From Strobilurus pachycystidiatus (lineage: Eukaryota; Basidiomycota; Agaricomycetes; Agaricales; Physalacriaceae), in NCBI GenBank assembly GCA_019915135.1, contig JAHLMK010000001.1, positions 6,262,001 to 6,326,000 on the forward strand: a DNA stretch of 64,000 bases, read 5' to 3'. Positions 45,736 to 56,531 of the stretch are shown piece by piece. The translations under genes were made by a program, and so were the position numbers. The first letter of the stretch is position 1; each line of letters opens with the position of its first letter. A model generated the notes under the pieces. It was not told where the DNA came from. It saw only the letters and a program-made list of their open reading frames with translations, and did no database searches.

Positions 45736-47944
45736 CGTGTTCCAGTCACTCGTCTTGAGCAGCTCTTGGATGTCGGCGAGCTTTTTCTTGAGATCCGGAA
45801 TGACTCGCTCACGTGTGAGGGCATAGCGATGAAGACCGTTGAGAAGGATCATCTTGATGCGCTCGAATAAGTCGGTGGGAGTACGGAATCCGGCTTTCTG
45901 GAGCTTCCCATTCATCACGGTCGTAAGGGTAGAAAGATCGATGTCGCCGCGCTGGATGGCCGCCGTCACGGCGTTCTCGAGATAATGATTGAAAATATTT
46001 GCCCCGTGGTTCGTGTTGTCCCACATAAGGTCTCGGTTCGTGTTCTGTACACCGCGACTGTTGTACTTCTTGATGACCCAGTATACCTGAGTGTTCTCGA
46101 TGGGCTCGGAGGGATCGTTCCCCATGTGAACCAGAGCGTAGCCAAGCGTATACTTGTTGAGCTCGTCGGAGTAAAGTTTCCACTTGGATTCAGGCTGGTT
46201 CGCCAGGAGCTCTTGCTTGGCGCTGAGCATCTCCATCTACGAAGGGTCAGATTGTGCTCTATAGAATCGATTCGACAAGCTTACAGCGTCCTCAAACTCC
46301 ATATCTGCAATCTTGATAGTCTTCTCAACTTTCGCTTCCAACGTCTAGATTTCAAACACCAAGTTGTCAATATCAGCAAGCGTGTCGTGCAAAGCGCTCG
46401 TACCCTTTTCTTGCCACTTGGCCTTTGGGTGTCCTCAGTCTTGGCATTAGCGCTAACAGAGCCGCGAGGGTTCACGGCCTATGACGGCCATAGTCGTATA
46501 TAAGTGCCATATTAAAAACATATACTCGTGTGGCGTACCGGTTGCTTTGCTTTTTTGAGAAGAGACGGGTTGGCGGGGGTCTCGTCCTTGTGAGAGTCAG
46601 AGGAGAGAAGAGAATCAGACACAGACGACGACGTACCTCATCCGTAGAAGGCTCCGCGGCAACAGACGTCTTGCCAGTGCGCTCAGTCTCCTTGTCGGCT
46701 TGTTTTTTCTTCTTTGGGGGCGGCGCCTTGGTCGTAGCATCATCGTCATCGGTTTCCTTTGATCACATAGCTCAGCGTGAGACAGTCGTCATTGATAGAT
46801 CACATACGTCTTCGGAAGATGGGTTGGGCGCTGCACGTTTCTTTCCATCGGCTTTCTTGTTACCCGTCTGTGGATTGACAATAACGAATAGAGCACTTTG
46901 ACAAGGCGTCGATACTCACCTTTTCAGAGACGTCCTGACGCTGTTTGGCCTTTGTACTCTGCCAATATGTCAGTGTGAATACATCCATGCCATACTCACA
47001 CACCTTTTTCCTGGGCTCTGGTGCACGCGTGGGCGTCGAAGTCGTCTCAGCAGGATTCTTGGCCGCCTTTTTCACCGGCGCAGCAGGCAGTCCCGAGGCC
47101 GCAATTGTGGCGGGGGTCTTGGGCTGCACGTTTGTTTTATGCGTCGCCTGAATGGCGATACATAAGGGTCTTGTGACAATATGCAAAGTCAAAGCTCACT
47201 CCTCGGTTCTCTCTGGTTGCAATGGGTCGCAATCCACTACCGTTCACAGCCTCGTCGTTGGATGAGATTTCCATCTCGAGCCGATCGGTAGGTTTCTGCT
47301 TACAGTCAGTCAAAGTCGCAAGAACTGTGTGACTACACACCTTTGGGGGCGCTGAACGTGTATCCTCTCCCGACTCATCCTCGTTGCTCTGAAAGGTAGC
47401 TATCAGATCAAGCGTCCAGGAATATTATCTTGAAGACACACCTTTCGCTTGTGGATACGACGCTTGTTAGCTGTCGGCTCAACTTCTTCGTCCGAGTTTT
47501 GGGCGACCTAGAAAATTGTCAGATTTCGGCCGCCTAGTGGGCAAAGTCAGACTGTGACCTTGCTCTTCCTCCGCTTTGGCACCGGCTCATTGTCATCGCT
47601 ATCGTTGACAGTAGACTTGGACTTGATCGACTTTTTGGACGTAGCCCGGGATGGATTCCCAGCCTACGCTCTTGTTAGACATCGACCACTCGGTGGGTGG
47701 AATCGGACCCACCTGAGGCTGAACTGTCGGCTCAACATCCGAGTCCTCATTTCCCTTGCACGGCGTCAGTAGGAAGATGATTTTCCATTGATACACGGAC
47801 GTACTCGTACGCGTCTTCTTCCACGCATGCTTGTGGTGTTGTGTTCGTTCGACGGTTTCTAGATGAAAATCAGATTTGGTGAACCTAGAGGTCAAAATCC
47901 AAATGTACCTCGTTGTCGCCCGGTTTCTTCGAACGAGAACTCAT
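45728..47944 (-). pseudogene. Interrupted host gene, 5' segment (micro-exon N-terminus)
   Basis: Start of the host gene: ATG at 47944 (MSSRSKKPGDNE). It is followed by about 13 more very short exons (13-48 codons) separated by introns of about 45-60 bp. All 14 of these introns fall between codons (phase 0). These exons encode alternating acidic clusters and basic, NLS-like clusters (PVPKRRKSK, NKRRIHKRK, PPPKKKKQADK), so the protein is probably nuclear and its N-terminal 330 residues disordered. The last, long exon here (from about 46231) begins MEMLSAKQELLANQPESKWKL and contains YWVIKKYNSRGVQNTNRDL. It is broken at 45728 by transposon copy 2. Together with the segments at 35550-37181 and 25910-26995, the intact allele would encode about 1,300 aa. 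No family is recognised. Confidence 0.7.
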
Positions 47945-48213
47945 AGCAGAACGACGAGGGAGGAATGGGTACTTGCCATGGCCAGAGGGTTCCTTATATA
48001 CCTTTTTTTGCGACGCTATCTCGGTTAAACAAAACGATTGTAATTCGAAATACATCTCTTATCTACATGTCCGCGGCCGACACTACCTATCATCACATTG
48101 TCATTATACAATCGCCAAGTCAGCGCACTTAATATTATCCTATCGCATCCTCCTTGGCGCTTCAGGATCTGTGTGGCGTATCAGCATGAAACAGGGGAAA
48201 GACAAGTAATGAC

Positions 48214-51200
48214 CTACAAATCGGTCTCCTCAAACGCTCGCCATGTAGTGACCGAGTCCTCCACCGCCTCAAACCACACATCCGATAATAACTTCCAGGG
48301 ATTTTCTTCTCGATACTCGAACCACCGCTTAATCTTGCATAGTGCGTTCTCCGTAGTATAGGATCGATACTTTAGACGAGCCCAAATCGCATCTGACACC
48401 GTCTGACGCAGTGCCGATTCAAAGAATCTGTGGACGATCAGAAAGGCATGTTTGACGTCGGCCGGTGTCTTGACGAAGAATCCCAAGAGTCGTAATCCGG
48501 TTATAGCGCCCTTTCCGAGTTCGGTAATATGAGCGCCCATTTCGTCTGGTGTCAGGGGATCAAACAGTCCTTCGATGATGAACGTGTTCATCGTCTGTAG
48601 CCGCGTCAGAGTGGCTCCACTGTAGAGGTAGCAGATATTCCGTGCAGTGGCGCCCTTCCCCATCATAACCTCGTTCTTGAAAAAGTCATCAAAGTTTTTG
48701 ACGGATGGGCGCACACCCGTATAGGTCGAAAGATCGACGTCGAGGAGGTGATACTTGTTCAAGAATGCCTCCCATCCATCCAGAAGCTTTGGCTGCCAAA
48801 ACTCGGCCAACTTCTCCTCCAAACTCTTCGTTCCGACTGCTTCCTCGTGATCCAGCTGTTTACACGGCTGACCCCAGCACTGCTTATCAGAGATTGTCTT
48901 ATTCTTGTGCTTCTTGAACTCAGCTACGACCGTATCCTCATGAAAAGGACGGGTCATAGCCTTGAACGCATCCTGCGTCTTGAAGCCGTTTCCAAATCCA
49001 TGAAATGTCATGGCATTGGCAAGGCCACGCCGAGAAGTGAGCAGGGTTGACGTCGTGAAGGATTCATTGAAGAGTTTTGTCGTGACATTGAAGATGCGGA
49101 AAGGGTTACGATGATCAGGATTGCCATCGCTGTCGAAGAGTCCATCTCTCATCCTCTTGCCCTCGAAGAAGCGTTGGTGTTCGGTGACCACACAGCTCTT
49201 CTGCTCCTCCAGTCGAATAGCCTCCAACATTAGGATCCCCACGCGAGAAAGCCTCTTCTTGACTTCTGCGAGTGGGACAGCCAAGGCGGGATGCAACGAA
49301 TCACGAGTCTGCGCCATCTTCGCCGCCTTTTCAGCCTTCTTTTCCTCTGATGAAAGCTTAGGCCTGGCGTTCACCCGAGCGCGCTTGGCTGGTGGTCGTG
49401 GCTCATATTCGGCATCATCGTCTCCCTCCTCCTCATCACTATTTTCTGCAGCCTCTCCATGACGTGACCCACCAGCGAGCGAAGCTAGAGGTTCTACGCG
49501 TCTGCGCTTGGAAGGATTGGAGGAAACAGATGGTACGCCTGCGATTTGGTCCAAAGCTACCGCAAGTCGCTGACGGACCTCTTCGGCTCGAGTAACTTGT
49601 GAAGACGCTGGGGGACGGAATAGCGAAGGGAGCTTTTCGGCAAGAATGACCGCCTTCAAGGAGTCAAGCCTTGAACCACGGATGAACGATGTTGAATGAT
49701 CAAGGCAGAAGGTCTGAATGTGAGGAAGGTAGCGTGCGCTCTGGCCGCCAAAGAGCTCGGTGAGTTGTGCAATAAGAGCACCTTGAACGATGACGCGAGT
49801 CTTCACATCATCATGCGTCTGCGCTCCAAATAGCGATTTGAGTCGTGGAAAGAAGATGACTTTGTCCAGGATGTCAATGAGAATGTCGACGACTGTTCTA
49901 GGCACGGCTGAGGCAACGATGGAGGCAGTGGGATAAAAGGGACATTTCCGAAGATCGTAAGCGCTCGACTTTGGAGAGAGACCATAGAGCGTCTTTGGAA
50001 GGATGTGGAAATCTGTCACCAGCTTGCGATCACGGATGAACCTCTTCCACAAACGTAAATTTGTTGGCTGAAGTTCTCCGTTCCCCCTTCTTGTCCAGGC
50101 GTGAACAGCAAGCCAAATATGCCAAGTGAGACAGGTACCCGGTGCGGCGTTGGGCGGTGGAATGTCAGACTCAAACGTCTCGAGCTGTTGGACCACATAG
50201 GGCTCCAGGTCGTGCTTTCGACCCGTTGTCCACCACGTCGCCAGAAGATGCAAGCCTTCGAGACGATGTGCCCGGAAAATGATGGAGAGGATCTGGGTAT
50301 GATTTTCGGAGCGTAGATCGGCTTCCAACACGGCTGCCGTCGATGTAACGAGCTCCAACGTCCATTGGCCAAATCCTGCAAACTTCCGGTTACGCTGCTT
50401 CTCCCAGTACTCTCGCATCAACTTGTCCTCCTTGCCCAACTGCTCCGCACTAGCTCCCATCGCAGCCGTAGAGCTCTGTCTACGCCTCTCCTCAAACTGC
50501 GAGACCAAAGTGCTCAAGTGGCGAAGACTTTCCTCAACGCTAGCCACTGCCGTAACCTCAGCCAAAATCTCGTCGTTGCACCCAAGCCGTTGTGGAAGAA
50601 TGAACGACGCCGGAATGTGACTGTTCATCTTACGGGCATATTCTGTTGCGGCACTGACAAGATGGCTCAATCTACAGTACCCATCAGCCGCCGTGCGTAA
50701 AGATATCACATTGAAAACTTACCTTATGTCGTCTGGGGACATCCATTGAACGTCCTTTGACAACATTCCCGCCGGTAGGAAGCCAAACTGTTGCTTCGTA
50801 TTCTGTACAATGACATGAGCACGGAAATAGAGATCAAGATGCGTAAGTTAGCCTACCTCCCAGCGTATGGCAGTGAACGCTCCAACTTGCCTTGCCGTCT
50901 CCTCCTGTCCCTCCAAATTGGGTACAACCGTGGCTACATGCTGAGACGAACCAATGAGAGGAAGCGCCTGTGGTGCTTTGACATTATTAGCTGTCAAAGC
51001 GTTCTGCTGAGCGAACAGCGTATCCTTCATCTTCCACATGCCATCCGTCGTGACTGCATATATCCGCTGTTCAGCCAACTGCGTCATCCACGCAAAGACT
51101 GCACGGTGACGCGTCAAGTTCTCGAATGACAGGTCGGCAACAGATGGGTAGTAGCTTCGTCGTCCGCCATATCTAACATGAACGGCAGCAACCTGGTCCT

Positions 51201-54131
51201 TGACGTATGTCTCGGACTGAGGAAGGCCATAACGCACGTTGAGATTATACGAGTGGCAGGCAGCCTCTGTCACAACACGTAGATCTCGGTCGTACCGATC
51301 ACCCAGTATATGTTCGCCGGGAGCTGTAGGTGCACCATTCTTGTCAGTCCCGATGAAGGGCCGAATGTAGTCGAGACGAGGCTGCTGTGTTCCGGCCGTG
51401 CCAAAGAAGGTGTTCTCCGAGATCTTCACAGGTGCCGAGCGGTTGAACGCCTTGGTTCCAGAATACATCACAAACGCACACCGGTTGGCCTCCCCGGCCT
51501 TGCCAGCCTCATTCCACAATCTCGAGATCAACTGCGTACTCTCGTCTGCCTCGAGCATGGCAGTGATGTTTTCGATAGAGGCAGGTGATTCGCCCGAGTG
51601 TGGGGATGCGCGACCGTTGAGAACAGCCCATGAAAAGACAACATTGAGCTGAGGTACGTAGAGACCTTCGTACGGAGTGAGAAAGCCTCCCGGGACGACA
51701 GACTTGAACTGTTCCTTTGTCAGACGCATGGCAAACTCGATGAGGGACACCCAAGTCCTCGCATCCCCCTTGTCAAGATGCAGCATGCCCTGGATGCCTA
51801 TTGCTTGACGAAGTGCAGACTGCATGATTGCTCCCATATCACGAAGAGCCTGCCATTTGGCCGACGTGTTTGAGCGATTCTCTTGCACTGACGTGGCCCC
51901 AACACCTCCAAATCCTCCCATCGCAAAACAGTTTACGTCCTGCTCAGTCATCGCCGCGTTGGTCCATTCGAAGCGTGAAACGCACAGAGGCATGATGATG
52001 TTGTAAACATAATTGCTGAGGATTTGGAACTCCCAGTTCAAGGCGCGGAAGTAAGGAGAAGGATTCTGCACGCCGACATGTACCCAGCCAGGACCTTCGC
52101 CATTGACATCGGTAGGGCCCAAGGTCGCAGAGACATTCCCTCGAGACATCTTGCCCTTCCCTTTCAAGAGATCCGCCTCCTTCAACTGAACACCCGCCGT
52201 CTCATCATCCTCATCATCCCAATCAAACTCGTCATCGTCATCGTCCTCTTCATCTTCAACTTCTATGAGTGGCGGCATCGTCTCCTCGTCGGCTGGCAAA
52301 GGCTGATCAACAGTTGGCTCCTCGCCCTCAGGCTGCCTTGCCAGCCGAACTTGTCGCTGAGCCTGTTTTTTGCTCTGGCGCTCATCGCGCTTGCCACGAT
52401 AGTTGGGCATCAGGGGAATCTGCGCCAAACCCTCCTCGAAAACCTCTTTGGTCTCGCCATTCTCATCGGTCTCGAGAACTCGCTTCCCCCAGATCAGCTC
52501 GCTCTTCCGATGAACGTAGTTGACCAAGTCGGTATATGTGTCCTTGGGCAGTGCGTACATCAAGGATTGCAACGTGTGGACCGCAAAGATGGTCATCGGG
52601 TATCCACGATATTCGTCGGTGTCTATTTCGCGAGCATAAACCACACCCAGACGTATAGGAATGAGACCGTCAGACGCCTCCCGAACCAAAGTGCCATCGA
52701 CGACGCGGAAGCCTTTGTGAACAGGCATGATCATGTTCCGTATATTTTCGGCGTCTTGTTTTGGGTCGGGTACGTATGAGTTGATATAAACGTTGCCCAG
52801 TAGGTAGCGTGGGTCATGATCTTTGAAATGAAAGACGCCTGCATGAGGGACATAGAAAGGGGGCTGTGCTGGGGGCGCCTTGACTTCCAACCGAGGTGGA
52901 AAATCGGAGGTGTCGTAGCAATCGTGGCGCAAAAGCTCCTGCGGCCAGTTCAGCTGTACGCCCGCCTCGGCGGGATGCACGGCGTCAACAGGCTCAATTC
53001 GACCATAGAGCGTATGTGTCTGTGGTGCTATATACACATATCAGATGTATACTCCGGCTAGATGCCTTTGCACGTACGAGTCCACTGATACGGGCGTTGG
53101 TTTTCGTCTAGTTTGATATTTCCATTACGGTCTCGAGCTTCGCCAAACTCTAAACGGGACATCTGAGTCCAGCCTCAATCCGAGCCAATGACACTTACCG
53201 AACGGAATCATGTAGCTTAGATCTCGTGGGCGAACTCCCACATACTCCTCTATATACTCATCAGGTGAAGTAATTAGATCGGCGACCAAAGTACTCACTG
53301 ACGTCGGCCCATTTGAGGTTTACGCGAAGGTTTGTGCTCTTGGCGTAGAGAGCCTCCAATTCTGTTGACGTCCACTCTGTCCACGGGCTTAGACTCCGTA
53401 CAAGATAGAGATACAACGGCACTTACCAGCGGCACGCAAACCGCGCTTTGGTTCGATATTAACAGTCCGTGTCACCGCTGTCAGATATGAGTAACTCGTC
53501 AAAAAGAGGTTACGGCGTCGCTTACGGTCATGCACTGTGGCATAGGTATCCTCGTCAGGAATCTGTTCCTCATCTATATCCATCGGCGTTCCTCTATTTG
53601 ACGGCTCTGAGCCTACTCAGATGGATCAACACGGAAGAGCCATGATCAGCAGAGCCGGGTCTTACCTGTACTTGCGTCGCGCGCACCATCACCGGTACCT
53701 TGCCCGCCTTGGTCATCGTCTATTTGCTAGTGTCAGTACGGATGAGAACCCACTACATGTGTCCATACCTTGGGAAATAGTCTGGTACAAGTCCATATAC
53801 CCAAACGGCTGGACGAGAGTGTCTAATCAAAACGCTGAGTCAGCATGACACGCTGTCGAGGATAAGCCTTACCTTCGAACTGCTCTCTTGTCCACTCTCC
53901 TTCATCGCGGCCGTCCATCAGCGGCGGTAGCAGCTGTCCGGGTCCTCGTGGATGCCCCAGTGAAACGGGGTGCATGATATCGGCCACTCGGTGCCCCAAG
54001 TCATCGTCCGCGTTGTCGTCGTCCGAATCGTCGCTCGCCTGAGCTTGACTCAAGAATATATCTGGATTCAAAACAGTCAGTGCACACACCCCCACAGAGC
54101 CTATTTCCAACGGACTGGTGTTGTGGGGCAT
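48214..54131 (-). CDS. Large orphan protein, 1,820 aa (10 exons)
   Basis: Unknown function. I spliced ten exons (54131-53873, 53822-53769, 53719-53666, 53612-53427, 53376-53299, 53249-53199, 53149-53078, 53027-50857, 50802-50723, 50671-48214) into a single frame of 1,821 codons. The first seven introns all interrupt a codon after its first base (phase 1). The N-terminus has an Asp-rich patch (DDSDDDNADDD). The 53027-50857 exon contains an ordered domain (GVVYAREIDTDEYRGYPMTI), then an acidic block (VEDEEDDDDDEFDWDDEDDE) and a second ordered domain. The last exon has NLS-like SKRRRVEP and PPAKRARV segments next to an acidic tract, and a C-terminal region with MMGKGATARNICYLYSG. Probably nuclear. 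It is 270 bp from, and parallel to, the interrupted host gene; the two may be functionally linked. No catalytic motif is recognised. Confidence 0.7.
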
Positions 54132-55203
54132 TGAATTTGCGTCCGCGGGTGGTGATGGTCCTGGGCAGAGGGCAAGACACAGCCACGGTCTGAAAACCCC
54201 GTAAATTGCTGGCACTCGTGCCAGCCATTTGCGGGCAAAGGAGACACGGTCCGAACTCCGAGTGCGCACAGTCCTGCGCGGTGTTGCGAGCTCACCCCAC
54301 CTCGCCAGCCGACCCAACTTTCTAGCTCAACTATGCACAGCAAGCAGCCCACGTCAATGGACGTGAGCCGCATACGCGTTGCATAAGGATTCGTTCGAAA
54401 GTTACGGGTCGGCGCGTAGTGGGGGAGCGGTTACGATGGTGAGAGGGGCGGGTATTTCGTTGAGGGCGATGGATGTCCGAGAGGGTCGTCCAGGCAGTCC
54501 GCGAGAGCCTGTAATTCAACTTAGTGTGTGCTAAATTGACGAGGATATCAGCAACGAGGCGCACCAAACATCGGGCCCATTCCCGCCGCTGTGCGCACGC
54601 CAGCGCCCCATGCGCGCCTGTGCGCCCTCGGAACATCCCACACTCTCCACCCCATCAAATTCCGGCGTCCGAATCCGTCGTGGTCCCGCACTCGTCGTCG
54701 TCGTTGGCGGCATTTGGCGAGCAGCGCGGCGCGGCGGGGTCCTGCGCCATCAACAACGGCAGCGCCGTCCTGCTGCATGGATTCCGCGAGTACTCCGTCG
54801 GGTGGGGCTGCTGGTTAGTACTCGGCGGCTCGCACTGTCAATGGAGGGGGAGCTTGGTATGCCAAGTACGCACCTGCGGCCCATTCCCGCTCTGCAGTGC
54901 GCACCCACACCCCACCCATCCTCCTGCACCCTCTCCCAGCCTCCCACTCCCCATCCCGAGCCATTCCGGCGTCCAGAAATCGTCGTCGTCCGCGGCCGTG
55001 GTTGTTGGTTGGCGGGATCCCGGGAGCAGCGGCGGATGCGGCGGCGTAGCTGCAACGGCGCGGTGCGTGGCGGCGTGCAGAGGCGCCGTCCTCGTCGTCG
55101 TCGTCCGGCGTCGTCCTGTGTTGTCCGGCGTCGCGGGTGGCGGTGGGTGATGGTACGCGAGCAAGGCAGGTGCGTGCCTTGATGACGCACCAACCAACTT
55201 GTG
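54132..55203. repeat. GC-rich region with diverged direct duplication
   Basis: Two blocks, about 54568-54760 and 54866-55060, share CGGCCCATTCCCGC, a CCGGCGTCC piece and CGTCGTCGTC runs in the same order at about 300-bp spacing. Open frames across this GC-rich stretch are low-complexity and not supported as genes. The right end of the large orphan gene's promoter is expected near 54132-54400. Confidence 0.45.
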
Positions 55204-55533
55204 ACATCCCAGATTATCTGGGATGTTCGGCGTCTGCCGAAGGAGATGTCTTCAGACATCTCCTCACGTGTACCGTGGCGCACACCGCCTCTGGCGCTGG
55301 CGTTCACCAGCTACGCCAGGACGCGTAGTGTGTGCCGGGTTTGGTTGCCGACTGCCGGACTTGGCAACCAACTGCCAAATCCGGCAGTTGGTGGCTCTTG
55401 CTCTCGACCACGACCTGCTCTATGCAGGTCGTGTGTCTCTCGTCTCTTGCACGCCGGCGTCGCGTGCCGGGCGCAGCGCTAACGCCAGCGCTGCGCTGTT
55501 GGGTGTTGGTTGCCTTAGCAACCAACCCCAACA
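55204..55533. repeat. Array of about nine unrelated short hairpins
   Basis: Perfect or near-perfect inverted repeats follow one another almost without gaps: 55204-55226 (11-bp arms, one spacer base), 55226-55241 (TTCGGC/GCCGAA), 55242-55263 (GGAGATGTCT/AGACATCTCC), 55297-55319 (CTGGCGT/ACGCCAG, inside a GGCGCACAC/GTGTGTGCC pair), 55341-55371 (TTGGTTGCC/GGCAACCAA), 55368-55391 (CCAACTGCC/GGCAGTTGG), 55409-55433 (CACGACCTGC/GCAGGTCGTG), 55471-55496 (GCGCAGCGCT/AGCGCTGCGC) and 55498-55533 (TGTTGGG plus GTTGGTTGC arms). The stems are mostly different in sequence, so this is not a tandem repeat. The array abuts a dispersed repeat. Confidence 0.85.
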
Positions 55534-55535
55534 CG

Positions 55536-55715
55536 ACGCGTAAGCCCCTCGGCAGCAGGGCAGCATGCAGCCCAAGCCGGTCTTGGGTCTGCCGGACGAC
55601 GTCCACGCCCACGACGGGCTCGGGATTATGGTGCCGACCGCGGAATCGATGCCCCGCCGCGTGAAGGAAGGGAGCGTGCGGGGTCCGCGCGGATCAGCTG
55701 GGCGCGCCGTCTGGG
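55536..55715 (+). repeat. Dispersed repeat, copy 3 of 3
   Basis: ACGCGTAAGCCCC ... CAGCCCAAGCCGGTCTT ... GGGCGCGCCGTCTGGG, the same block order as at 21721 and 22533. It begins directly after the hairpin array. Confidence 0.6.
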
Positions 55716-56531
55716 AGCCATAGTGGTAGTTATTTGAAAAATAGTCCTTGATAGTTATCATACAATACTACTTTCATCTGCTTGATAGTTGTCGAGACCT
55801 CTGAGCCCGAGTAACACCCGGGGTAGCTCCCTCGGCACCGTCGCTCCGCTTATATAAACCGCGCCCGTCCTCGCTGCTGACAGGGTCGGAATGCTGGCGG
55901 CGCTGTCCCGGCCCCTCCCGCCTCCCGCCCTCCATTATTTTTGGGGATAATAATAAATATAATCGGACCTTGAATTGCGGGTGCCATCCCGGCAGCATCG
56001 TCCTGCTTGCACGGCTCCGCTCCCCCATTGGGGGGGCTCCATGCAGGGTCTCCCCAATCCGGGGAGCAGCAGGTAGCATGCGGGGTGCGCCACACTACGG
56101 GCCCACGCCAGGTCAATCCCCCCGCTCCCACATATCGGTTCCCGCCTTAATTGTCAATTTTTATCTATTTTATTAGTGTAATACCTACAGCACGGTCAAA
56201 GCAATTTTTTGCACGGAAATGTGTGGCGCCACCCACTCTTATGACCCTAATTCCATCCCCCAAGCATGGAATTACACGTTCTGGGGCCCGTCATCTGCGA
56301 TGCGCCTCTGTTTTCGTCCTGCTCACAGCAGCCCGCGTCGGCCGCGTAACCTTCCACGTGGAATACGAACCAAGTACACGTGATCGGGGAGTTGTCATTT
56401 TTGAACCCCCATCCACCTGCGGCGGGCGCCACATATTCTCTGCGGTCATCATCCGATCGCCATCACACACTCTTTCTTTCACCCACGATCGTTTAGCGTT
56501 CTAATGTAACGTCTTACGCCGCTCCATCATC
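55716..56531. other. Intergenic, no gene seen
   Basis: 3' flank of the 912-aa gene. The stretch 55930-56180 is mixed AT/GC with a CCGGGGAGCAGC-like palindromic patch (about 56050-56075). No supported frame. Confidence 0.4.

Noticed and set aside
54524..55307. Several 180- to 208-aa frames on both strands
   Set aside because: All are Arg/Pro/Val low-complexity products of CGTCGT-type repeats and the hairpin array; none has splice support or a domain.
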